Shown here: positions 28,497 to 38,697 of the stretch, piece after piece
How the letters are laid out: each line of letters opens with the position of its first letter
Position numbering within the stretch: the first letter of the stretch is position 1
Assembly (NCBI RefSeq): GCF_001937065.1
Contig: NZ_MOWR01000009.1
Span: 1-64,000, forward strand
DNA length: 64,000 nt
Reading direction: 5' to 3'
DNA from: Streptococcus sp. 'caviae'
GTDB taxonomy: Bacteria; Bacillota; Bacilli; Lactobacillales; Streptococcaceae
Translations under genes and position numbers: made by a program
Notes under the pieces: model-generated
The model's input: only the letters and a program-made list of their open reading frames with translations
Database searches by the model: none
What the model was told of the DNA's origin: nothing

Positions 28497-28552
28497 CAAA
28501 AGCTGGCTCTGCTCTTTCTTAGTCCTTTCGAGTTAGGGCCAGCCTTTTGTTA
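28497..28552 (+). terminator. terminator after adhesin 1
   Basis: CAAAAGCTGGCTCT pairs with AGGGCCAGCCTTTTG across a long loop, ending in TTTTGTTAAAA. Confidence 0.65.
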
Positions 28553-28616
28553 AAATAAAAATTAAATGTTAAAATAAAAGAGTAACTAATTCTTTTAAGA
28601 AGGAGATAAAGCGAAA

Positions 28617-30215
28617 ATGAAAAGATTTTTAAAATGTTTGCTGGCTGTTGCCGCTCTCCTCGGTCTAGTCATAGCATTCAGCAAGGGAACAAGGGCAGAG
28701 GCTAAAACAGTAGACATTACTGTGACAAACTCAAGCCTGTCTCAAACCGAGATTAAAGGTTCAAACACAACAACGATGTCTCTGGACTTTGCCGTTCCAA
28801 ATGAAGCAGCCGCAGGAGATACAACGACCATCACACTGCCAAATGAACTGGCCTTTAGCAGAAACCAAACTTTCAATGTCACTGATGCAAATGGTGCAAC
28901 TGTTGCAACAGCTGTCATTGATGCTGCTTCCAAAACCTTGACCATGACCTATGGCGACTATGTTAACACACACGATAACGTGACAGGAACTTTAAGCTTT
29001 CAAGTAAAAGCTGACACGACTGTTGTGACAGGCGATACAACTATACCTGCAAAAGTTCAGGTTGGGGGTACTGAGATTACAGTCGGCAGCGGCGGCATTG
29101 ACTACGGTGTCGGTACCGGCGATGCAGACCTTGATTTCTATAAGTACGGTCATATTAATTACGAAAAAAATGAAATCACCTATGTGATTAACGTCAACAC
29201 CAGCAACGCTTCTGCGTCAAATGTTGTCATCACAGATGAGATGAAGTCAGAAGGTTTGTCTTATATTGATGGTAGTTTTTCTGTTCGTACAGGAAACTGG
29301 TATAAAAATGCTTCCAATCAATGGGCTTTAAGCAATTCATCAGATGTAACGGCTAACTACCCTGCTAGTGTATCTGGTAATTCTTTCACAGTTAATCTGG
29401 GAAACATCACACAGGGCTTTACCATTTCTTATAAAGTTTCAATCGACCGTCCAGTTGTTAATGGTGAAAAGCTGATTAACACTGCCACAGCTACGTCAAC
29501 TGAAAACGGCAGCGTCAGCTCAAATAATGGGGTTGTTTACCAAACAGCCAGCGGTACGGCCAGCGGTTACAACTACAGCCTGACAATTGCTAAGAAAGAT
29601 AAAGATGGCAATGTTTTGGCAGGGGCTGAGTTTACCGTTACCCGCAAGTCAACAGGAGAAGTAGTCGGTACTGTTACAACAGATGCAACCGGCTCAGCCA
29701 CAATCAGCGGCCTGCTGAGTGATGAGTACATCATTACGGAAACAAAAGCGCCGGACGGCTATAAACTGGCAGATCCTGTTACGGCTAAGGCGGATAATTC
29801 GACTGTAACCATTGTTGACGAAAAAGAATCTCCAACAACGACTACAGAAGAGACGACAACAACAGAAACAACAACCAAAGCAACGACGACCGAGGAGCCG
29901 ACAACAACCGAAGAGACGACCTCTACGACCGAAGCGCCAACGACTACAGAAGCAACCACTGAAGGTTCAAGTACGACCGAAAGTGAAACGACAACAGAAG
30001 TGTCTAATGCTACTACCGAAGGTACTACGACAGCAAAAGATCCAACGACAACTCAGGCAGCGGCTGCAACAACTTCAAGTCAGTCATCTGCTGGAAAGAA
30101 AGCTGTCAAGCACGGACTTCCAAGTACCGGCTCAGAAAATAGTGCCGTCTTAATGGTTCTGGGACTTGTTCTTGTTTCAGGAGCAGGAGTGTTCTACTAC
30201 CGCAAACAGCGCTAA
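28617..30215 (+). CDS. LPXTG cell-wall adhesin, Cna/MSCRAMM-like (second of tandem pair)
   Basis: 532 residues. Signal peptide about 1-28 (MKRFLKCLLAVAALLGL). Two Ig-like domains (about 30-310) carry GDTTTITLPNELAF and TKADTTV-like strands. A Cna-B domain follows (about 316-405: LAGAEFTV, TKAPDGYKLAD), then a shorter Thr/Glu stalk and LPSTG with a membrane anchor and KQR tail. It is a diverged paralogue of the upstream gene. The last 70 bases before the anchor are almost identical in DNA between the two, indicating recombination. GGAG precedes the ATG. Confidence 0.9.
   Translation: MKRFLKCLLAVAALLGLVIAFSKGTRAEAKTVDITVTNSSLSQTEIKGSNTTTMSLDFAVPNEAAAGDTTTITLPNELAFSRNQTFNVTDANGATVATAVIDAASKTLTMTYGDYVNTHDNVTGTLSFQVKADTTVVTGDTTIPAKVQVGGTEITVGSGGIDYGVGTGDADLDFYKYGHINYEKNEITYVINVNTSNASASNVVITDEMKSEGLSYIDGSFSVRTGNWYKNASNQWALSNSSDVTANYPASVSGNSFTVNLGNITQGFTISYKVSIDRPVVNGEKLINTATATSTENGSVSSNNGVVYQTASGTASGYNYSLTIAKKDKDGNVLAGAEFTVTRKSTGEVVGTVTTDATGSATISGLLSDEYIITETKAPDGYKLADPVTAKADNSTVTIVDEKESPTTTTEETTTTETTTKATTTEEPTTTEETTSTTEAPTTTEATTEGSSTTESETTTEVSNATTEGTTTAKDPTTTQAAAATTSSQSSAGKKAVKHGLPSTGSENSAVLMVLGLVLVSGAGVFYYRKQR
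29833..30060 (+). repeat. degenerate Thr-rich codon repeats in adhesin 2 stalk
   Basis: TTTEETTTTETTTKATTTEE-type units encoded by ACGAC/ACAAC codons. Shorter than in adhesin 1. Confidence 0.8.
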
Positions 30216-30233
30216 GCAAAACGAAATAATATT

Positions 30234-30266
30234 TAGAAAAGAAGATTGGAAAAGATCTTCTTTTTT
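30234..30266 (+). terminator. terminator after adhesin 2
   Basis: AGAAAAGAAGATTGGAAAAGATCTTCTTTTTT forms an AAGAAGAT/ATCTTCTT stem with a T-run. Confidence 0.8.
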
Positions 30267-30617
30267 ATTTGTTTTTCAGAAAGTTTTGACGACTGTCTTT
30301 GTAGAGGATTCGCTTGCTATAAAATATGCTAATAATTTCGGCTCTATAATTTCTGTAGTGGGTAAAACCACTTTGGAGGTTATAGGGCTTTTTCTCTCAG
30401 ATGATTGCTTTTATAATTTCTCTGCGTTTTTGAATCCTTTAACCATCCCTTTTGCCATTGTATGAGCATCGGCTGTCATATGATAAAATTTTACTGAAGC
30501 AGTTAATGATGCTGGGTCAAGTGCTTTGCTTCATCACTTGGACGGGAGTTTTGACTTTTACCTCGTCAATCGTTTTGAATTATGATAAAATAGAAATAGT
30601 AATTGCGAGGAATGGAT
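30267..30617. other. gap before polC with a possible coding remnant
   Basis: About 350 bases without an intact gene. On the minus strand, 30411-30530 reads an open remnant containing SLTASVKFYHMTADAHTMAK and ending NAEKL-stop, with stops just upstream of it. It looks like the end of a lost gene, but I cannot name it. A weak promoter and GAGGA precede polC. Confidence 0.35.
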
Positions 30618-33600
30618 ATGTCAGAAATGTTTAAAAAACTGATGGATCAGATTGAAATGCCGCTTGAAATGAAAACTTCAAGGGCTTTTTCGTCTGCCGA
30701 TATTGTGGAAGTGAAGGTTTGGCCTGAGAGCCGGGTTTGGGATTTTCACTTTTCTTTTGACGCTATCTTGCCGATTGATCTCTATCAGGAATTATCGAGC
30801 CGTCTTGTTTCGAGCTTTGAAAAGGCTGATATTAAGGCTGTTTTTGACATTGAGGTGAAAAATCCTGACTTTTCTGATGAGCTTTTGCAGGCTTATTATC
30901 GGGAGGCTTTCGAGCATCCTTCTTGCAGCAGTGCCAGCTTTAAGAGCTCTTTTTCCCATTTAGAGGTCTCTTATGATGGGGATAAGGTGCTTATTGCTGC
31001 ACCGCAATTTGTCAATAATAACCATTTTCGCCAAAATCATCTGCCTAAACTTGAACAACAATTTGAGCGCTTCGGCTTTGGGCAGCTGACTTTTGATATT
31101 GTTTCTGATCAGGCAATGACTCAGGACCTCAAGACGCATTTTGAGGCTTCCCGTGAGCAGCAGATTCAAAAGGCCAGCCAAGAAGCTCTACAGGTTCAGA
31201 AATCTTTGGAAGCGTCGATGCCGCCTGCTGAAGAGGCTCCTAAACCTGCTTATGATTTTAAAGAACGTATCAAAGAGCGGCAAAGGGCCTTTGACAAGGC
31301 GGATATTACGCCCATGGTTGAAATTGAAACAGAAGAAAATCGCATTACCTTTGAAGGCGTAGTTTTTGATGTTGAGCGTAAGACAACAAGGACTGGCCGT
31401 CACATTATCAATTTTAAAATGACCGATTATACTTCCAGTTTTCCTATGCAAAAATGGGTGAAAGATGATGAAGAACTTAAAAAATATGACATGATTACCA
31501 AGGGGTCTTGGCTGCGGGTACGGGGGAATATTGAAAATAACCCCTTTACAAAGGCGCTGACTATGAATGTGCAGAATGTTAAGACCATTGTCCACCAAGA
31601 GCGAAAAGACTTGATGCCTGAAGGGGAAAAGCGTGTTGAGTTTCACGCTCACACGAACATGTCAACCATGGATGCGCTGCCGACCGTTGAGCAGCTGGTG
31701 GCTAAGGCCGCTCAGTTTGGTCATAAGGCGGTGGCTATCACGGACCATGCTAATGTGCAGAGCTTTCCCCATGGCTATCACGCAGGCAAAAAGAATGGGA
31801 TCAAGGTTTTGTTTGGCCTAGAGGCAAATCTTGTCGAAGACCGTGTGCCGATTGCTTATAATGAAATTGATCTGGACATGAACGAGGCGACCTATGTTGT
31901 TTTTGACGTGGAAACAACAGGGCTTTCAGCTGTCAATAATGATTTGATCCAAATTGCTGCATCTAAGATGTACAAGGGAAATATTGTTGAACAGTTTGAT
32001 GAATTTATTGATCCGGGATACCCTCTCAGTCAATTCACAACTGACTTGACTGGGATTACTGACCAGCACGTTAAGGGAGCAAAGCCGCTTCTGCAAGTAT
32101 TGCAGGAATTTCAGGACTTTTGCCGGGACACGGTTTTGGTGGCCCACAATGCAACCTTTGACGTTGGCTTTATGAATGCTAATTATGAGCGCAACGGTCT
32201 GCCGACGATTACCCAGCCCGTTATTGATACCTTAGAGCTTGCCCGCAATCTTTATCCTGAATACAAGCGCCATGGTTTAGGACCTTTAACGAAACGTTTT
32301 CAAATATCTTTGGAACATCATCACATGGCCAATTATGATGCGGAAGCAACCGGCCGCCTGCTGTTTATTTTTCTTCGGGAGGCCAGAGAAAAACACGGTG
32401 TTACCAATCTTTTGGATCTGAATACCAAAATTGTTGATGATGACTCTTATAAGAAAGCCCGCGTTAAGCATGCTACTATTTATGTGCTCAATCAAACGGG
32501 CCTGAAAAATCTTTTTAAACTGGTCAGTCTGTCCCATGTAACTTATTTTGCCGGTGTGGCCAGAATACCAAGGACAGTGCTTGATGAGTATCGTGAAGGT
32601 CTGCTGTTGGGAACAGCCTGCTCAGATGGTGAAGTCTTTGATGCGGTCTTATCAAATGGAATTGATGCTGCTGTTGAAGTGGCTAAATACTATGATTTTA
32701 TTGAAGTTATGCCGCCTGCCCTTTATGAGCCCCTTTTGGCTCGTGAACTGATTAAAGATGAAGCGGGACTTGAGCAGATTATCAAAGACCTGATAGAAGT
32801 TGGACGGTGCTTGGATAAACCGGTTCTGGCGACAGGTGATGTTCATTATTTGGAACCGGAAGACAGCATTTACCGTGAGATCATTGTCAGAAGTCTGGGA
32901 CAGGGGGCTATGATCAACCGTCCGATTGGCCGCGGCGAAAATGCCCAGCCGGCTCCTTTGCCCAAGGCACATTTTCGAACAACCAATGAAATGCTGGATG
33001 ACTTTGCCTTTTTGGGTGAGGAGCTGGCGCGCGAGATTGTCATAAAAAATCCTAATGCCATGGCAGAGCGCTTTGAAGATGTTGAGGTCGTTAAGGGGGA
33101 TCTCTATACTCCGTTTATTGAAAATGCTGAGGAAAAGGTTGCTGAGATGACCTATGAAAAAGCCTTTGAAATCTACGGCGATCCTCTGCCTGACATTATT
33201 GATCTGCGTATTGAAAAGGAACTGACTTCGATTTTGGGGAACGGTTTTGCGGTGATCTATCTGGCTTCGCAGATGCTGGTAGAACGCTCTAATCAGCGCG
33301 GGTATCTGGTTGGCTCGCGGGGGTCTGTCGGCTCAAGTTTTGTGGCAACCATGATTGGGATTACAGAGGTTAACCCTATGCCGCCTCATTATGTCTGCCC
33401 CAACTGCAAGAACTCAGAATTTATTACGGACGGCTCTGTTGGCTCTGGCTATGACTTGCCGAATAAGAACTGTCCTGAGTGCGGTCATAAATATCAAAAA
33501 GACGGTCAGGATATCCCATTTGAGACCTTCCTAGGCTTTGATGGGGATAAGGTTCCCGATATTGATTTGAACTTCTCCGGTGATGATCAGCCAAGTGCTC

Positions 33601-35012
33601 ACTTGGACGTCCGTGATATTTTTGGTGAAGAATACGCCTTTCGTGCGGGTACTGTAGGTACTGTTGCCGACAGAACAGCCTATGGTTTTGTTAAGGGCTA
33701 TGAGCGGGATTACGGAAAATTTTACCGCGATGCCGAAGTGGACAGATTGGCCCAGGGTTCAGCCGGTGTGAAACGGACCACTGGTCAGCACCCGGGAGGA
33801 ATCGTTGTTATCCCAAATTATATGGATGTTTATGACTTTACACCCGTGCAGTATCCTGCTGATGATTTGGCGGCTGAATGGCAGACAACCCACTTTAACT
33901 TCCACGATATTGATGAGAATGTTCTTAAACTTGATGTACTGGGACATGATGACCCGACCATGATTCGGAAGTTACAGGATTTGTCCGGTATTGACCCGAA
34001 ACAAATTCCCGCCGATGATCCGGATGTGATGAAACTCTTTTCAGGAACAGAGGTTTTAGGGGTTACGGAAGAACAGATTGGAACACCGACAGGTATGCTG
34101 GGGATTCCTGAGTTTGGAACCAACTTTGTCCGCGGCATGGTTGATGAAACCCACCCTACAACCTTTGCGGAGCTTCTGCAGCTCTCAGGCCTCTCCCACG
34201 GGACAGATGTTTGGCTGGGAAATGCTCAGGATCTGATTAAGCAGGGGATTGCTACCTTGTCAACGGTTATCGGCTGTCGTGATGATATCATGGTTTACCT
34301 CATGCACGCAGGTTTGGAGCCTAAGATGGCCTTTACTATTATGGAGCGCGTGCGTAAGGGCGCTTGGCTGAAAATTTCTGAGGAGGAGCGCAACGGCTAT
34401 ATAGCAGCCATGCGTGAAAACAATGTGCCAGACTGGTACATTGAGTCCTGCGGAAAAATCAAGTACATGTTCCCCAAGGCCCATGCAGCAGCTTATGTAT
34501 TGATGGCTCTGCGTGTTGCTTATTTCAAGGTTCATCATCCTATCTACTATTACTGCGCTTACTTCTCAATCCGTGCCAAAGCTTTTGAACTCAAAACCAT
34601 GAGTGCCGGTCTGGATGCTGTTAAGGCGCGCATGGCTGACATTAGCCAAAAAAGGCGCAACAATGAAGCTTCCAATGTTGAAATTGACCTTTTCACCACT
34701 CTGGAAATCGTCAATGAAATGCTGGAGCGCGGCTTTAAATTTGGCCAGCTGGATTTGTACCGCAGCGAAGCGACGGAATTTCTTATTGACGGTGACACTT
34801 TAATACCGCCTTTTGTAGCCTTGGAAGGCTTGGGGGAAAACGTTGCCAGACAGATTGTCAAGGCGCGCAGTGAAGGAGAATTCCTTTCCAAAACTGAACT
34901 GCGCAAACGCGGCGGCCTGTCTTCTACCTTGGTTGAGAAGATGAGTGAGATGGGCATACTTGGCAATATGCCGGAGGACAATCAACTATCACTGTTTGAC
35001 GATATTTTTTAA
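30618..35012 (+). CDS. polC: DNA polymerase III PolC (Gram-positive replicase alpha subunit)
   Basis: Main replicative polymerase. 1464 residues from the ATG at 30618, chosen because GAGGA lies 6-7 bases upstream; the frame is open to 30603. Order: N-terminal domain, OB domain (about 235-320), PHP domain interrupted by the DEDD proofreading exonuclease (FDVETTGL near 425, then HNATFDVGF). The polymerase core follows, with a zinc ribbon ([17 protein letters not shown] near 930-960) and [12 protein letters not shown]-terminal helix-hairpin-helix and clamp-binding tail (QLSLFDDIF). Confidence 0.98.
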   Translation: MSEMFKKLMDQIEMPLEMKTSRAFSSADIVEVKVWPESRVWDFHFSFDAILPIDLYQELSSRLVSSFEKADIKAVFDIEVKNPDFSDELLQAYYREAFEHPSCSSASFKSSFSHLEVSYDGDKVLIAAPQFVNNNHFRQNHLPKLEQQFERFGFGQLTFDIVSDQAMTQDLKTHFEASREQQIQKASQEALQVQKSLEASMPPAEEAPKPAYDFKERIKERQRAFDKADITPMVEIETEENRITFEGVVFDVERKTTRTGRHIINFKMTDYTSSFPMQKWVKDDEELKKYDMITKGSWLRVRGNIENNPFTKALTMNVQNVKTIVHQERKDLMPEGEKRVEFHAHTNMSTMDALPTVEQLVAKAAQFGHKAVAITDHANVQSFPHGYHAGKKNGIKVLFGLEANLVEDRVPIAYNEIDLDMNEATYVVFDVETTGLSAVNNDLIQIAASKMYKGNIVEQFDEFIDPGYPLSQFTTDLTGITDQHVKGAKPLLQVLQEFQDFCRDTVLVAHNATFDVGFMNANYERNGLPTITQPVIDTLELARNLYPEYKRHGLGPLTKRFQISLEHHHMANYDAEATGRLLFIFLREAREKHGVTNLLDLNTKIVDDDSYKKARVKHATIYVLNQTGLKNLFKLVSLSHVTYFAGVARIPRTVLDEYREGLLLGTACSDGEVFDAVLSNGIDAAVEVAKYYDFIEVMPPALYEPLLARELIKDEAGLEQIIKDLIEVGRCLDKPVLATGDVHYLEPEDSIYREIIVRSLGQGAMINRPIGRGENAQPAPLPKAHFRTTNEMLDDFAFLGEELAREIVIKNPNAMAERFEDVEVVKGDLYTPFIENAEEKVAEMTYEKAFEIYGDPLPDIIDLRIEKELTSILGNGFAVIYLASQMLVERSNQRGYLVGSRGSVGSSFVATMIGITEVNPMPPHYVCPNCKNSEFITDGSVGSGYDLPNKNCPECGHKYQKDGQDIPFETFLGFDGDKVPDIDLNFSGDDQPSAHLDVRDIFGEEYAFRAGTVGTVADRTAYGFVKGYERDYGKFYRDAEVDRLAQGSAGVKRTTGQHPGGIVVIPNYMDVYDFTPVQYPADDLAAEWQTTHFNFHDIDENVLKLDVLGHDDPTMIRKLQDLSGIDPKQIPADDPDVMKLFSGTEVLGVTEEQIGTPTGMLGIPEFGTNFVRGMVDETHPTTFAELLQLSGLSHGTDVWLGNAQDLIKQGIATLSTVIGCRDDIMVYLMHAGLEPKMAFTIMERVRKGAWLKISEEERNGYIAAMRENNVPDWYIESCGKIKYMFPKAHAAAYVLMALRVAYFKVHHPIYYYCAYFSIRAKAFELKTMSAGLDAVKARMADISQKRRNNEASNVEIDLFTTLEIVNEMLERGFKFGQLDLYRSEATEFLIDGDTLIPPFVALEGLGENVARQIVKARSEGEFLSKTELRKRGGLSSTLVEKMSEMGILGNMPEDNQLSLFDDIF

Positions 35013-35019
35013 ACTTTTT

Positions 35020-35051
35020 GTAAAACCGGAATATATTTGTTCCGGTTTTTT
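35020..35051 (+). terminator. terminator after polC
   Basis: AAAACCGGAA and TTCCGGTTTT form a perfect 10-base stem around TATATTTG, followed by T's. Confidence 0.9.
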
Positions 35052-35122
35052 GCTGATGCTGGTTTTTACGAGCAAGGGGGTTCTGGCAGGCTGTACAGTG
35101 CTCAAAAAACCGGATATTTTTC

Positions 35123-35151
35123 TTGCAAATAACACTAATTAGTAGTAAAAT
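35123..35151 (+). promoter_or_regulatory. promoter of the MarR gene with palindromic operator in its spacer
   Basis: TTGCAA at 35123-35128 and TAAAAT at 35146-35151 are spaced by 17 bases. The spacer holds the perfect palindrome ACTAATTAGT (35134-35143), a suitable site for MarR autorepression. Confidence 0.6.
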
Positions 35152-35182
35152 AAAAAGTGATATTTTTCATAGGAGGAGTTGT

Positions 35183-35611
35183 ATGGGTGATTTAGATAAG
35201 AATCCTGCAGTCAAGGCTATGGTTGTTTTTCGCAAAGCGATGCGAACAATCGATGCCCAAGTTGCTCCGAGCTATAAGGATAACGGTCTGACACCGACAC
35301 AGTTTGCTGTTTTGGATGTTTTGCATGCTAAGGGAGAGATGACAATCGGCCGCTTGATTTCTTCTATATTGGCAACATCCGGCAATATGACGGTCGTTAT
35401 TAAAAATATGGAGCGCAATGGCTGGATCTACCGCAAGCCCGATCCAAAAGACAAGCGTGCCTGGGTTGTTGGCCTGACTGAAGATGGCAGACAGCTGATT
35501 CAAAAGGCCTTGCCTGAACATATTGCTCTGGTAGAAAAATCCTTTTCGGTCATGACCAAAGAAGAGCAGCTGATTTTGATTGACCTGCTGAAAAAATTTA
35601 AAAATCTTTAA
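35183..35611 (+). CDS. MarR-family transcriptional regulator
   Basis: 142 residues from the ATG at 35183, which has AGGAGG 7 bases upstream; the longer frame runs through the promoter and is rejected. A winged helix (about 35-100) contains LTPTQFAVLDVL, TIGRLISSILATSGNMTVV and the wing DPKDKRAWVVGLTEDG. It probably controls itself and the FMN reductase 78 bases downstream, a common pairing with quinone or oxidative stress reductases. Confidence 0.92.
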   Translation: MGDLDKNPAVKAMVVFRKAMRTIDAQVAPSYKDNGLTPTQFAVLDVLHAKGEMTIGRLISSILATSGNMTVVIKNMERNGWIYRKPDPKDKRAWVVGLTEDGRQLIQKALPEHIALVEKSFSVMTKEEQLILIDLLKKFKNL

Positions 35612-35689
35612 GAACAAGCAGTCACTGTAGGAAACAAAGATGGCTTATTACTGCTATCTAGTGATAAATTAAATTTTTAAGGAGACCTT

Positions 35690-36244
35690 ATGTCAAAGAG
35701 AATTCTATTCATTGTTGGTTCATTTAGTACGAGTTCGTTTAACCGGCAGTTAGCGAAGAAAACAGAAGAAATAATAGGGGACAAAGCCCATGTTTCCTAT
35801 TTAGATTACGAGCGTGTTCCCCTGTTTAATCAGGATTTAGAGGTGCCTGTGCACCCTGAAGTTGCTCACGCCCGCGAAGAAATCCAAGAAGCAGATGCTA
35901 TCTGGATTTTTTCACCGGTTTATAACTACGCCATTCCGGGGGTAATGAAAAATTTACTTGATTGGCTGTCGCGCGCTCTTGATTTGTCAGACCCGACAGG
36001 TCCTTCAGCTCTTCAGGATAAAACAGTAACCGTTTCATCTGTAGCGAATGGTGTATCACCGGAAGAGGTTTTTAAAGATTACCGCTCCTTGCTGCCCTTT
36101 ATCCGAATGAATTTGGTTGATCAGCTGACAGGCGTGCCGATTAATCCCGAGGCTTGGGAAACGGGAATTCTTGAAGTTTCAGAAGAAAAATTAGCAGAGC
36201 TGTCCGACCAAGCTGATGCCTTACTGTCTGCCTGTGAGAATTAA
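35690..36244 (+). CDS. NADPH-dependent FMN reductase / quinone reductase family
   Basis: 184 residues, flavodoxin-like. It begins with [19 protein letters not shown], which holds the phosphate-binding turn of the family, and has the active-site-facing [20 protein letters not shown]. It is likely a flavin reductase acting on quinones, azo compounds or chromate. The adjacency to a MarR regulator suggests induction by electrophiles. Confidence 0.88.
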   Translation: MSKRILFIVGSFSTSSFNRQLAKKTEEIIGDKAHVSYLDYERVPLFNQDLEVPVHPEVAHAREEIQEADAIWIFSPVYNYAIPGVMKNLLDWLSRALDLSDPTGPSALQDKTVTVSSVANGVSPEEVFKDYRSLLPFIRMNLVDQLTGVPINPEAWETGILEVSEEKLAELSDQADALLSACEN

Positions 36245-36279
36245 GATAGCTTGCTTAAGTAAGTGAATTTTTAGGAAAG

Positions 36280-36342
36280 AGGCTGAGACCTTGCGATGTT
36301 CCTGCAAATAAAGGAGCTCGCCGATGTCTCAGCTTTTTTAGT
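36280..36342 (+). terminator. terminator after FMN reductase
   Basis: GAGGCTGAGAC pairs with GTCTCAGCTTTTTT across a long loop of about 34 bases that itself may pair. The T-run supports termination. Confidence 0.6.
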
Positions 36343-36465
36343 TATCAGCAGAGATAGCTGTTTCTTGAGGCAATCCCAAAAATGCTGGATGCCGTGTCTG
36401 GGAAGGTTTAGAAAAAGTTTGTGAAAAAAATAATTAAGAACACAGAAAAACCCTTATTTTAGGCC

Positions 36466-36480
36466 TAGAAAGCGGTTAAA
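36466..36480 (+). promoter_or_regulatory. cre-like site upstream of the dehydrogenase operon
   Basis: TAGAAAGCGGTTAAA matches the CcpA cre consensus WTGWAARCGYTWWCW with about three mismatches and keeps the AAGCG core. It ends 5 bases before the -35. Candidate only. Confidence 0.4.
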
Positions 36481-36484
36481 ATTC

Positions 36485-36513
36485 TTGCGGTTTGTGAAAT
36501 TTTAGTCTATGAT
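36485..36513 (+). promoter_or_regulatory. promoter of the acetoin/pyruvate dehydrogenase operon
   Basis: TTGCGG at 36485-36490 and TATGAT at 36508-36513, spacer 17. TTTGTGAAA occurs inside the spacer (36491-36499) and again at 36418-36426, resembling half of a Rex site. Confidence 0.55.
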
Positions 36514-36544
36514 AGAAGAGTAAGAAAGAATTTTGGAGGTTGTT

Positions 36545-37513
36545 ATGGTATCTTTATCTAAAGAACAATATTTGGATATGTTTGTGAAAATGCAGCGTAT
36601 CCGCGATGTTGATATGAAACTTAATAAACTTGTACGCCGCGGTTTTGTACAAGGGATGACTCACTTTTCAGTGGGAGAAGAAGCGGCTTCTGTCGGTGCG
36701 ATTGCCGGACTGACGGATCAGGATATTATCTTTTCTAACCACCGCGGGCATGGTCAGACGATTGCTAAAGGGATCGATATTCCCGCGCTTTTTGCGGAGC
36801 TGGCTGGTAAGGCAACAGGTTCTTCTAAAGGCCGCGGAGGTTCCATGCACTTGGCCAATCTTGAAAAAGGCAACTACGGAACTAACGGAATTGTTGGCGG
36901 CGGCTATGCTCTGGCAGCTGGTGCTGCTTTGACCCAGCAGTATGAAGAGACAGGCAATATTGTTATTGCTTTTTCGGGCGATTCTGCGACAAATGAAGGC
37001 TCATTTCATGAATCTGTTAATCTGGCTGCAGTCTGGAATCTGCCGGTTATTTTCTTTATTATCAACAACCGTTACGGAATCTCGACGGATATTAATTATT
37101 CAACTAAGATTCCTCACCTTTACCTGCGTGCAGATGCTTATGGTATTCCGGGATATTATGTTGAAGACGGCAACGATGTTATTGCTGTTTACGAAAAAAT
37201 GCAGGAAGTAATTGATTATGTGCGAGCAGGCAACGGTCCGGCTATCATTGAAGTTGAGTCTTACCGCTGGTTTGGACATTCAACTGCTGACGCCGGTGCT
37301 TACCGTACCAAGGAAGAAGTAGACGCCTGGAAGGCTAAGGATCCTCTGAAGAAATACCGTACTTATTTGACAGACAATAAAATTGCCAGCGATGAGGAAC
37401 TCGACGCTATTGAGGCAGAGGTTGCCAAGGAAATTGAAGAAGCTGTCAAGTTTGCTCAGGACAGTCCAGAGCCAGAACTTTCAGTGGCCTTTGAAGATGT
37501 CTGGGTCGATTAA
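36545..37513 (+). CDS. adhA: 2-oxoacid (acetoin/pyruvate) dehydrogenase E1 alpha
   Basis: 322 residues from the ATG at 36545 with GGAGG upstream. Thiamine diphosphate motif GDSATNEGSFHESVNLAAVW through NN (about 140-175). With E1 beta it decarboxylates the substrate and acetylates E2. Sequence alone does not settle acetoin versus pyruvate. In S. mutans the orthologous operon is called adhABCD, from memory. Confidence 0.92.
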   Translation: MVSLSKEQYLDMFVKMQRIRDVDMKLNKLVRRGFVQGMTHFSVGEEAASVGAIAGLTDQDIIFSNHRGHGQTIAKGIDIPALFAELAGKATGSSKGRGGSMHLANLEKGNYGTNGIVGGGYALAAGAALTQQYEETGNIVIAFSGDSATNEGSFHESVNLAAVWNLPVIFFIINNRYGISTDINYSTKIPHLYLRADAYGIPGYYVEDGNDVIAVYEKMQEVIDYVRAGNGPAIIEVESYRWFGHSTADAGAYRTKEEVDAWKAKDPLKKYRTYLTDNKIASDEELDAIEAEVAKEIEEAVKFAQDSPEPELSVAFEDVWVD

Positions 37514-37551
37514 GCTATCTTGTCAAAAACAGTCTGAGAACTGTAAGAGTT

Positions 37552-37614
37552 ATACTCAATAAAAATCAAAAATAGACTGGGCAACAACCTATAGTTTTGA
37601 TTTTTGAAGAGTAT
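37552..37614. repeat. 63-base inverted-repeat element between E1 alpha and E1 beta
   Basis: The left end ATACTCAATAAAAATCAAAA and the reverse complement of the right end, ATACTCTTCAAAAATCAAAA, are nearly identical. It folds into one long hairpin inside the operon mRNA. The same ends (ATACTC...AAAATCAAAA) bound the larger element at 44726-44969. Confidence 0.7.
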
Positions 37615-37695
37615 TAATAGGCAGGGCAGCATTTTGCCCGTGCTCTGTGCTTAGAAAAAAGAGCAGTTTACTTTTTGATAGAGGAGAGAATTTAA

Positions 37696-38697
37696 ATGAC
37701 TGAAACAAAAGTAGTAGCTTTGCGCGAAGCAATCAATCTTGCCATGAGCGAAGAGATGCGCAAAGATGATAAAGTTTTCCTGATGGGAGAAGATGTCGGT
37801 GTTTACGGCGGGGACTTCGGGACTTCTGTTGGTATGCTGGCTGAGTTTGGCGAAAAACGTGTTAAAGACACCCCGATTTCAGAAGCTGCTATTGCAGGTT
37901 CTGCTGTCGGTGCTGCTCAGACAGGTCTTCGTCCGATTGTGGATTTGACCTTTATGGATTTTATTACAATTGCTATGGACGCTATTGTCAATCAAGGAGC
38001 CAAGGCTAATTACATGTTTGGCGGCGGCCTGAAAACACCGGTAACCTTCCGCGTGGCATCAGGTTCGGGAATTGGCTCGGCTGCCCAGCACTCGCAGTCT
38101 TTGGAAGCTTGGCTGACACATATTCCGGGGATTAAGGTTGTTGCACCGGGAACGGTTAATGACAGCAAGGCTCTGTTAAAATCTTCCATCCGCGATAATA
38201 ATATTGTTATTTTTATGGAACCTAAGGCTCTTTACGGTAAGAAAGAGGAAGTCAATTTAGATCCTGATTTCTACATTCCGCTCGGCAAGGGGGAAATCAA
38301 GCGTGAAGGAAGCGATGTGACCATTGTATCCTACGGCCGTATGCTTGAGCGCGTGCTTCAGGCAGCCGATGAGGTTGCAGCTGAGGGAATCAGTGTCGAA
38401 GTAGTGGATCCTAGAACTCTCATTCCGCTTGATAAAGATTTGATTATCAACTCTGTCAAGAAAACCGGCAAGGTTATTTTAGTCAACGATGCCTACAAGA
38501 CAGGCGGCTTTATTGGTGAGATTGCAACTGTGATTACTGAAAGCGAAGCCTTTGACTATCTGGATGCACCAATTGTTCGTCTTGCTTCAGAAGATGTGCC
38601 GGTTCCATATTCCAATGTTCTGGAGAATGCAATTTTACCGAATGTGGAAAAAATTAAAACAGCTATTTACAAGCAGGTTCGTAAAGGCAAAGGCTAA
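37696..38697 (+). CDS. adhB: 2-oxoacid dehydrogenase E1 beta
   Basis: 333 residues, transketolase-like. FLMGEDVGVYGG and SEAAIAGSAVGAAQTGLRP are typical of E1 beta, with EVVDPRTLIPLDKDLI opening the C-terminal domain. Partner of the gene 182 bases upstream. GAGGAGAG precedes the ATG. Confidence 0.94.
   Translation: MTETKVVALREAINLAMSEEMRKDDKVFLMGEDVGVYGGDFGTSVGMLAEFGEKRVKDTPISEAAIAGSAVGAAQTGLRPIVDLTFMDFITIAMDAIVNQGAKANYMFGGGLKTPVTFRVASGSGIGSAAQHSQSLEAWLTHIPGIKVVAPGTVNDSKALLKSSIRDNNIVIFMEPKALYGKKEEVNLDPDFYIPLGKGEIKREGSDVTIVSYGRMLERVLQAADEVAAEGISVEVVDPRTLIPLDKDLIINSVKKTGKVILVNDAYKTGGFIGEIATVITESEAFDYLDAPIVRLASEDVPVPYSNVLENAILPNVEKIKTAIYKQVRKGKG

Noticed and set aside
30166..30634. Plus-strand frames of 99 and 60 residues between adhesin 2 and polC
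   Set aside because: No ribosome sites; they cross a terminator and the polC start.
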